Below, piece by piece: positions 13,480-18,570 of a DNA stretch of 18,570 bases. The notes under the pieces were generated by a model. The model was not told the DNA's origin. It made no database searches and worked only from the letters and a program-made list of their open reading frames with translations. A program made the position numbers and the translations under genes. How positions within the stretch are numbered: the first letter of the stretch is position 1; every line of letters begins with the position of its first letter. The DNA is from Candidatus Zixiibacteriota bacterium (GTDB lineage: Bacteria; Zixibacteria; MSB-5A5; SM1-73): NCBI GenBank assembly GCA_023127875.1, contig JAGMFA010000022.1, positions 1 to 18,570 of the forward strand. The letters run 5' to 3'.

Positions 13480-14150
13480 ATCTGCTGCGTTATTCGACTG
13501 GTGTTTTTGAAATGTAACTTAACATATCGATTTAAGGCGTCTTTTCCCATCTGTTCTAAGATCTTTCGGGCGGTTTTGTCTACCTGCTCGGAGGCGCCTT
13601 TGGGAAGCTCAAACCCACATTCCACAGAAAGCCTTTCCATTTTTCTCAAAAACTCAGCTCGGGCCAAGATAGATGCGGCCGCCACCCCTAAATCTGACTC
13701 CGCTCGGGGGGACTGCGTCAGCTCTATCTTCTTTCCCAGCTTCATCAGGGCATTTTTTATAAAAAGCTCGGAGCCGAACTGATCCGAGATGGCCTTCTTG
13801 CAATCCACCCGCAGAAGAATATTCTCTATCACCCGGGCGTGCCCCCAGGCTAACAATTTGTTTAAGTTTTTCATCTTGTTATAAAGGAGATTATACTTCT
13901 CTGGACCGATCACCACCACCGAATACACACACACGGAGCGAATCTGAAAATCTAACTCTTTTATCACATTATCCGATATCCTTTTGCTATCTCTTACCTT
14001 CAAATTCGAAAGCACACCTTTGGTCTTGGAATCCACATACACTCCACCTATCACCAGAGGACCGAAATAATCCCCTTTCCCCGACTCATCCGTTCCGATC
14101 CACCCAGAAGCTGGCAATCGGCGCACCTTATCTTTCGATCTTTCCCGCAT
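13476..14150 (-). CDS. rnhC: Ribonuclease HIII, compact form without the N-terminal domain
   Basis: Endonuclease that cleaves the RNA strand of RNA-DNA hybrids. The block GTDESGKGDYFGPLVIGGVYV is diagnostic of HIII rather than HII. Counting from the ATG at 14148-14150, the predicted catalytic set is Asp21, Glu22, Asp123 (ISDQFG) and Glu151 (RAESDLGVAAASILAR). This is the DEDE arrangement of HIII. At about 224 residues it is roughly 80 shorter than classical HIII and lacks the N-terminal TBP-like substrate-binding domain. The open frame extends only to a TTG at 14163-14165, so the domain is absent rather than missed. No good Shine-Dalgarno marks either start. It follows efp by about 105 bp, and its stop lies in a repeat arm. 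Confidence 0.9.
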   Translation of the reverse strand: MRERSKDKVRRLPASGWIGTDESGKGDYFGPLVIGGVYVDSKTKGVLSNLKVRDSKRISDNVIKELDFQIRSVCVYSVVVIGPEKYNLLYNKMKNLNKLLAWGHARVIENILLRVDCKKAISDQFGSELFIKNALMKLGKKIELTQSPRAESDLGVAAASILARAEFLRKMERLSVECGFELPKGASEQVDKTARKILEQMGKDALNRYVKLHFKNTSRITQQI

Positions 14151-14190
14151 TTCAGACGATAGCAAACGAATTAAATAATTTGATATAATT

Positions 14191-14206
14191 CGTATGAATG
14201 CATACG
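14191..14206. promoter_or_regulatory. Perfect palindrome upstream of rnhC
   Basis: CGTATG-AATG-CATACG lies in the AT-rich gap between efp and rnhC, about 40 bp before the rnhC start. It could be an operator or a small hairpin. It has no other copy that I noticed, and no repressor gene is adjacent. Confidence 0.25.
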
Positions 14207-14255
14207 CATTTCTTGCGTTTGTATTAATTCAAACTGTTCCTAAGCACTTTTGGTT

Positions 14256-14822
14256 TCACCTTTGTTGTGATCTTTCTATATATTCATTTGTGCGAGTATC
14301 GATCTTTACATATTCACCTTCGTTTAGGAAGAGCGGAACCTTGACCACCAGTCCGGTCTCCAGGGTGGCGTTCTTGGTGATATTAGTCACAGAGTTTCCC
14401 TTTATGCCTGGCTCGGTGGTGGTAATTTTCAGCACTACCGAGGCAGGAATATCCACGTTCAAAGGCTGTCCTTCAAAGAACTGCACCTTGTATTCGGAGT
14501 TTTCCTTCAAATACCATTTGAAGTCTCCCAACTGATCCTCATTTAAGCTTATCTGGTCGTAGGTCTTGGAATCCATAAAGTGATATTCGCTTCCGGCAGA
14601 ATAGAGAAACTGCATGGTCTTCTCCTCAAAATCCGGTTCCTCAAAGGTTTCGCCCGCGGCAAAGGTTCTCTCCAAGACCGCGCCGGTTCTTATGTTCTTT
14701 AGTTTTGTTCTCACCTGGGCTCTTCTCTGAGCAGTCCGACCATGTTGAAAGTCGATTATATAGTAGACCTCCCTCTCCAGCTTGATCCTCAGTCCCTTGC
14801 GAAAATCAGTCGTAGAAAGCAT
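14256..14822 (-). CDS. efp: Elongation factor P with unusual loop tip
   Basis: EF-P enters the ribosomal E site and rescues ribosomes stalled at polyproline. The 188-residue protein has the KOW-like domain I (STTDFRKGLRIKLEREVYYIIDFQH) and the two OB domains. Family blocks include VRTKLKNIRTGAVLERTF, YHFMDSKTYDQI and VVLKITTTEPGIKGNSV, ending KVPLFLNEGEYVKIDTRTNEYIER. The ATG at 14820-14822 follows GGAGG at 7 bases; the extra upstream TTG codon is not needed. The tip loop reads QHGRTAQRRAQVRTK where B. subtilis has QHVKPGKGAAFVRSK. Thus the modified Lys aligns with Gln32, with Arg33 and Arg34 next to it. It is followed by rnhC and probably starts its own transcript. Confidence 0.96.
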   Translation of the reverse strand: MLSTTDFRKGLRIKLEREVYYIIDFQHGRTAQRRAQVRTKLKNIRTGAVLERTFAAGETFEEPDFEEKTMQFLYSAGSEYHFMDSKTYDQISLNEDQLGDFKWYLKENSEYKVQFFEGQPLNVDIPASVVLKITTTEPGIKGNSVTNITKNATLETGLVVKVPLFLNEGEYVKIDTRTNEYIERSQQR

Positions 14823-14898
14823 CAAAAAACCTCCAAGATGGTTATAAGATTGTTAGCAGGTCCCAGACCAACCATTGTGTTTCTACACACAGGATTTC

Positions 14899-14926
14899 AA
14901 TATAATAAAAAAAGCTGTCCACGCAA
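14899..14926 (-). promoter_or_regulatory. Candidate promoter for efp
   Basis: On the minus strand TTGCGT (complement of 14921-14926) and TATATT (complement of 14899-14904) are 16 bases apart. Transcription would start near 14891, about 70 nt before the efp ATG. The -35 match is only partial. Confidence 0.35.
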
Positions 14927-15084
14927 CAGCAACCTTAACCTCAGACAAAAAATTTATTCTCCCGAATTTGACCATCTTTGATGAATTGGCTTTCATAAAT
15001 CTTGTTAGGACAGGGGTTGAAGGGACTGTTGAAAAAGAGCCGTACACGTTTCAATCGGGGAGAAGACATTATCGTAGGGACAGC

Positions 15085-15116
15085 CTCATTTGAGTCAACT
15101 GACCTTGTGGCTGTCC
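15085..15116. repeat. CTCATTTGAGTCAACTGACC repeat, copy 3
   Basis: CTCATTTGAGTCAACTGACC (15085-15104) followed by TTGTGGCTGTCC matches the reverse of 6165-6184 base for base. It is flanked by GGGACAG words that belong to the adjacent hairpin repeat. Confidence 0.65.
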
Positions 15117-15236
15117 TCTTACGAATTGGGACAGGGACAAGCCCTGTCCCTACGTAAGAACTTCCTCATAAAGTGGTCTGCCTGAAGTCATACGACCTGT
15201 GGGGGCAGACACTCCAAAACCCTCGGTTTTGTAGTT

Positions 15237-15258
15237 GCCCAATTTATTGGGCTTTTTT
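15237..15258 (+). terminator. Terminator-like hairpin on the plus strand
   Basis: GCCCAA-TTTA-TTGGGC is followed directly by TTTTTT. No plus-strand gene lies upstream, so it may end an unseen small RNA or be part of a repeat. Its flank TTTTGTAGTTGC matches, in inverted orientation, the repeat at 15304-15325. Confidence 0.4.
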
Positions 15259-15270
15259 GTAAGCTCCATC

Positions 15271-15325
15271 CTTCGGCAAGCTCAGGATGGTGAGCTTGGC
15301 GAACCATAAATCGAGCAACTACAAA
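15271..15325. repeat. CGGCAAGCTCAGG-ATGGTGAGC repeat plus ATCGAGCAACTACAAAG module
   Basis: CGGCAAGCTCAGG and ATGGTGAGC then GAACCA match the copy at 9028-9074 in inverse orientation. The adjoining AATCGAGCAACTACAAAG (15308-15325) is identical, in inverse orientation, to 8588-8605 at the head of the DUF1385 frame. Confidence 0.65.
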
Positions 15326-15328
15326 GTC

Positions 15329-15353
15329 AAAAGCCCCCAAAATGGGGGCTTTT
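15329..15353 (-). terminator. Intrinsic terminator of the M16 protease pair
   Basis: An 11-bp perfect stem, AAAAGCCCCCA with TGGGGGCTTTT, has a 3-base loop; the minus strand continues TTTTGACTTTG. It lies about 85 bp after the stop of the second M16 gene and separates that unit from efp. It is symmetrical, so it could act in both directions. Confidence 0.75.
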
Positions 15354-15435
15354 CGTGCCCTGTACTTGTTGGGGCGGGGGTTGAACCCCTGTCCGAACAT
15401 GCGAGAACATGCAAACATGTGGTGCGCTTATTCTG

Positions 15436-16845
15436 TTACTTCAAAAACGAAGTGACCTCCACTTCTCCCAGCGGCTCCAGTGACGATTTGACGTCCTCCG
15501 CCTTGCTGACCACCACTAACTTGAGATTATCCGGATCCAAGTATTTCTTAGCCACTCTTAAAACGTCTTTTTTGGTCACCGCCTTTATGTTCTTCCGGAA
15601 ATTCTTGATATAATCGTCACCCAGATCGTAAAGCTCCACATTCAAGATCTGGGTGGCGATCTGACTTGGCGTCTCAAACTGGAGGGGAAAATATCCGTTG
15701 TAAAATGACTTGGTATCCTCCAATTCCTTGTCCGACACCTCCTCTGCCCGGATCCTTTTTATCTGGTCAATTATGGCACTGATGGCAGCCGCGGTGGAAT
15801 CATTCCGGGTGAAGGTGCTCACTTCATATGCCCCTTTTAGTTTGTATGAATCAAAGTTGCACCTGATTCCATAGGTTAGCCCTCTTTTGGCTCTTATCTC
15901 AGCCATCATCCGGGAAGAGAATCCTCCGCCTCCTAAGATATAATTCATCACCCTCACCGCAAAATAATCCGAATTCTTTCTTTCAATACCGAAATGTCCC
16001 ACCTTTATATAGGTCTGGGTTAAGTCGGGCTTATCCACCAAGAGGATTTGGTGTCCTTTTATTGGCGGAGGCTCCACATAGTTGGGCGGAGCCACCTCCG
16101 CTCCTCTCCATTTTGAGAATTTTGCTTTGACCTTTTTTATTGCTTCCTTGCTTTTCACATCCCCCACCACCGCCAGGATGGCGTTGCTGGGCACATAGTA
16201 TTTTTTGTGGAAGCTAACAATATCGTCCCGGGTTAAGTTGACAATGCTCTCCTCTGTCCCTTCGCTGGGCTGACCATAAGGGTGATCACCAAAGACAAAC
16301 TCTCTGAATTTCTCCTCTGCCACGCTTCCTGGGTCATCCTTCTGTTGCTTTATCCCCGCCAGGGTCTGTTTTGCCAGTCTCTCGATCTCATCCTCCTTGA
16401 AGGTGGGATTGAGGATTATATCGGAGAGCAAATCCAGCCCCACGTTAAAGTGTTTGGTAAGCACCTGGCAGGTGGCATAGGTGGCGTCCAAGCCAGACCC
16501 AGCGCCCAAATCTCCTCCCACAAAATCTATCTCCTCGGCAATCTGAGTGGCGCTTCTGGTTTTAGTCCCCTTGCGCAAAAGCCCTGCAGTTAGATTAGCT
16601 AATCCTGTTTTGCCAGATGGATCGTAGGCAGAGCCGGATTTCAAAACCAGACGGAAAGCCACCACCGGAAGCTCATGATGCTCAATTATTATCACCTTCA
16701 GACCATTATCTAAGGTGGTCTTCTTTATCGGGGGAAGTTTTATCTCCTGGGCTTTGGCAGTCGTGAGGCTGCCGGAGATTGAAAAAAGAAGAAAGGAAAG
16801 GACAAAGAAACTTACCAATATGGTTTTAAGGCTCTTAATATCCAT
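15436..16845 (-). CDS. Exported M16 peptidase-like protein lacking the zinc site
   Basis: A 469-residue protein with a signal peptide (ILVSFFVLSFLLFSISG… ending near AKAQ). Both M16 halves are visible: TTLDNGLKVIIIEHHELPVVAFRLVLKSGSAYD at the N-terminus and a C-terminal domain with FSSRMMAEIRAKRGLTYGIRC. Where active members have HxxEH this one reads NLTAG (84-88), so it cannot bind zinc in the usual way. It keeps the C-terminal Arg/Tyr-type RGLTYG segment used for substrate binding. Such proteins pair with an active M16 subunit, as in mitochondrial processing peptidase and bacterial M16B heterodimers. The active partner is the gene just upstream, 60 bp away. The start ATG follows AAGGAG with ideal spacing. 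A strong terminator follows. Confidence 0.93.
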   Translation of the reverse strand: MDIKSLKTILVSFFVLSFLLFSISGSLTTAKAQEIKLPPIKKTTLDNGLKVIIIEHHELPVVAFRLVLKSGSAYDPSGKTGLANLTAGLLRKGTKTRSATQIAEEIDFVGGDLGAGSGLDATYATCQVLTKHFNVGLDLLSDIILNPTFKEDEIERLAKQTLAGIKQQKDDPGSVAEEKFREFVFGDHPYGQPSEGTEESIVNLTRDDIVSFHKKYYVPSNAILAVVGDVKSKEAIKKVKAKFSKWRGAEVAPPNYVEPPPIKGHQILLVDKPDLTQTYIKVGHFGIERKNSDYFAVRVMNYILGGGGFSSRMMAEIRAKRGLTYGIRCNFDSYKLKGAYEVSTFTRNDSTAAAISAIIDQIKRIRAEEVSDKELEDTKSFYNGYFPLQFETPSQIATQILNVELYDLGDDYIKNFRKNIKAVTKKDVLRVAKKYLDPDNLKLVVVSKAEDVKSSLEPLGEVEVTSFLK

Positions 16846-16905
16846 TTTTCAACTCCTTTTCAAACTTTGACAAGTTTTGTTTCAATTTGACCTGATCATC
16901 CTCAT

Positions 16906-18252
16906 TTACTGGGGAGGTGCCATCCCCTCCGGCATTTCCGGAACCAGCACCACCACGTTTCTGTTTTTTGAGTCAAAATATGTTTTTACCACCCGCATTA
17001 TGTCGTCGGTAGTGACCGCCTGATATTTGTTTGCCTCATCAAACAATTTGGCGTAATCTCCCAGTATGGTCTGATAGTATCCGATCTGTTGTCCTTTGGC
17101 GCTTACCGATTGAAGTCCAAAAACAAACTCAGATTCCAGTTGATTTTTTGCTTTAGCCAGTTCTTTTGGATCCACCGGCTCTTCCTTGAGCTTATCGATC
17201 TGCTCATATAAGGTCGTCTGTCCCTCCTCGGCGGTATGTCCCGGTTGCATTATGGCAATGGTGAAGAAAAGCCCGGGATCCTCTAAAGAAAAACAATCTC
17301 CCCATACGGCTAATGCCGACTGATCCTGATATACCATCTTCTGATAGAGCCGGGAGCTTTCGCCGGTGAAAAGAATTCGAGCGGCTACGGTGAGAGGATA
17401 AATGTCTGGATGACCAAACTCAGGGATATGATATCCCACCATGAAAGCCGGCATCTGGCCTATCTTATGCACATAGGCAATCCTTTCCCCTCTCTGCTCT
17501 GGCTCCACAGTCCCTACCTGGGGGGGTGATGCTTGGTAAGGGATGTCACCATAATACTTGTTTATTAGCTTCATCACCTCTTTGGGTTTCACGTCTCCTG
17601 CCACCACCGCGGTGGCGTTGCTGGGAACATAATACGTTTTATAATGCTGTTGGAGATCGTTTAGGGTGATATTGTCTATGTCGGACATGAAGCCGATCAC
17701 GTGCCAGTGATAGGGATGAGCTACAAAGGTGGTATTAAGCGTCTGTTCGAATAAAGCGCCGTAAGGAGAATTATCTATCCCCATTCTCCTCTCCTCTTTT
17801 ACCACCTCCCTTTCCGATGAAAAGGTCTCCTCGGTAGGAGTCAGATTCTTTAGCCTTTCCGCCTCCAGACTGATTGCCAGCTCCAGCTTGTCGCTGGAAA
17901 GTTTCTCCCAGTACATGGTGTAGTCAAAAGAAGTTCCGGCATTGTCTATGCCTCCGTTGGCTTGAATTATGCAGGCATGCTCCTCCGGAGCGATGTTTTC
18001 TGATCCCTTGAACATCATATGCTCACACAGATGAGAGATTCCGGTGATTCCTGGTCTTTCGTTTCTGGAACCTACCTTATACCAGACCTGATAAGTTACC
18101 ACTGGAGCAGAGTGATCCTCAGAGATCAATACGGTCAGTCCATTGTCCAGAACATGCTTCTCCACCGGAAAGCTTATCTGACCGAACCCACTCTGGCAGA
18201 TAAATAGTAAAAACAGAACAGCTAAAAAACAACGACCTATGGATTTAAACAT
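16906..18252 (-). CDS. Exported M16 zinc metalloprotease, active subunit
   Basis: A 448-residue protein with a signal peptide (FLAVLFLLFICQSGFG). The inverted zinc motif HxxEH is HLCEH at 74-78 in GISHLCEHMMFKGS. The third ligand glutamate lies in SEREVVKEERRM (about residue 153). The C-terminal half carries FTGESSRLYQKMVYQDQSAL, the usual SSRLYxxLV block. It acts in the periplasm or at the outer membrane on short peptides, presumably as a heterodimer with the following gene. The start is the ATG at 18250-18252 because AAGGTGG lies just before it; the GTG two codons upstream would lie inside that ribosome site. It is the first gene of a two-gene unit. Confidence 0.95.
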   Translation of the reverse strand: MFKSIGRCFLAVLFLLFICQSGFGQISFPVEKHVLDNGLTVLISEDHSAPVVTYQVWYKVGSRNERPGITGISHLCEHMMFKGSENIAPEEHACIIQANGGIDNAGTSFDYTMYWEKLSSDKLELAISLEAERLKNLTPTEETFSSEREVVKEERRMGIDNSPYGALFEQTLNTTFVAHPYHWHVIGFMSDIDNITLNDLQQHYKTYYVPSNATAVVAGDVKPKEVMKLINKYYGDIPYQASPPQVGTVEPEQRGERIAYVHKIGQMPAFMVGYHIPEFGHPDIYPLTVAARILFTGESSRLYQKMVYQDQSALAVWGDCFSLEDPGLFFTIAIMQPGHTAEEGQTTLYEQIDKLKEEPVDPKELAKAKNQLESEFVFGLQSVSAKGQQIGYYQTILGDYAKLFDEANKYQAVTTDDIMRVVKTYFDSKNRNVVVLVPEMPEGMAPPQ

Positions 18253-18258
18253 AACCAC

Positions 18259-18570
18259 CTTCTTGCAAAAGGTTAAGGGTCATCTTCTAAAAATCATACA
18301 GAAAGTCATTTTTGCGGGGCTGGGAGCCCCGCCTACGCGGGTCTAAGTTATTTAATGTCCAACCGCGTAGGGCGGGCTCCCAGCCCGCCGAATTTGCGAA
18401 TTCTGCACCTTGAGGCTGACACTTTTTCAAAGACCTCATACAAAATCCAAAATTCGTTATGAATATACAAATCTGCTGGAAGAAAACAAGGTGTTTCGGA
18501 GAATATATCTAACGACTATCTTATTTTATTTTGATTTCATAAGGCATCAAAAGAAGAATTTGATCGTCCT
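18259..18570. other. Intergenic region at the right edge
   Basis: This contains the large inverted repeat at 18313-18389, the GCGAATTCTGCACCTTGAG module (18396-18414) and a CACTTTTTCAA repeat end (18421-18431). The last 50 bases are open on the minus strand and end with TAA at 18521-18523, preceded by codons for PYEIKIK. They could be the 3' tip of a gene outside the window, but this is too short to judge. Confidence 0.5.
18313..18389. repeat. Large inverted repeat of GCGGGCTGGGAGCCCGCC type
   Basis: The left arm begins GCGGGGCTGGGAGCCCCGCC and continues TACGCGGGT. The right arm mirrors it as ACCGCGTAGGGCGGGCTCCC then AGCCCGC. Each arm is itself palindromic (GGCTGGGAGCC), so the arms pair over about 29 bp with few mismatches around a 17-base AT-rich loop. 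It lies upstream of the M16 pair. Related words appear in the Tat ORF at 1862-1889. Confidence 0.75.

Larger units (their letters stand above)
14823..15435. other. Intergenic region between the M16 pair and efp, packed with repeats
   Basis: This 613-bp gap carries the efp promoter region, a TGTTGAAAAA repeat end (15027-15036), the CTCATTTGAGTCAACTGACC repeat, and the perfect hairpin GGGACAGGG-ACAAG-CCCTGTCCC (15128-15150). It also holds a GTCTGCC…GGCAGAC hairpin (15176-15210), a plus-strand terminator-like hairpin, a GCAAGCTCAGG repeat, the minus-strand terminator, and a tmRNA-3'-end-like segment (about 15365-15398). I see no protein gene. Confidence 0.65.

Noticed and set aside
14151..14165. 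TTG start extending rnhC by five codons
   Set aside because: No ribosome site supports it and it adds no conserved residues; the ATG at 14148-14150 is preferred, though not strongly.
15365..15435. A complete tRNA or tmRNA gene
   Set aside because: A T-loop-like GGTTCAA is present, but the T stem does not pair properly and no acceptor, D or anticodon arm can be built before the M16 coding region.
18253..18258. GTG start for the active M16 gene
   Set aside because: The GTG lies within the AAGGTGG ribosome site of the ATG two codons downstream.

Overview
The window reads as chromosomal core DNA of an uncultivated, probably Gram-negative bacterium of moderate GC. This is inferred from several signal peptides, a twin-arginine leader, a DUF3108 protein and paired M16 proteases. 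The dense, short, palindromic intergenic repeats recall metagenome-derived lineages of the FCB/Zixibacteria type, but no rRNA or other marker here proves that. Every convincing gene lies on the minus strand, so transcription runs from high to low coordinates.

Layout in transcription order. At 18.25-15.4 kb there is a pair of exported M16 metalloproteases, one with the HxxEH zinc site and one without, closed by a strong hairpin terminator. A 0.6 kb repeat-rich gap follows. At 14.8-10.8 kb come elongation factor P, ribonuclease HIII, an eIF2B-alpha/beta/delta-type protein, a YwlE-type (arginine) phosphatase and a DUF3108 exported protein. At 10.6-9.6 kb there is a conserved protein with faint deoxyhypusine-synthase-like motifs. 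At 9.0-6.3 kb lies the familiar rpmE - DUF1385 - prfA group, including ribosomal protein L31 and release factor 1. At 6.0-1.8 kb, between prfA and its usual partner prmC, sit a membrane protein, tldD, tldE and a small Tat-signal ORF. prmC follows at 1.8-0.9 kb. The left edge carries the 5' part of an L-threonine dehydrogenase gene (tdh) with its own consensus promoter and a leader of about 200 nt.

Functional theme: many genes concern translation and protein quality. RF1 and its methylase PrmC, L31, and EF-P act in translation; TldD/TldE and the M16 pair act in proteolysis. Notable departures from family norms are an EF-P whose loop tip aligns to Gln instead of Lys/Arg, an eIF2B-like protein with Ser in place of the isomerase catalytic Cys, and an RNase HIII lacking its N-terminal domain.

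The other striking property is the repeat load. At least eight families of short palindromic or multi-hairpin repeats fill the intergenic spaces. Some run into coding sequence: an in-frame GC-rich repeat in the DUF1385 gene, another in the Tat ORF, and repeats that supply the stop codons of two genes. No tRNA, rRNA, CRISPR array, transposase or phage gene was found.
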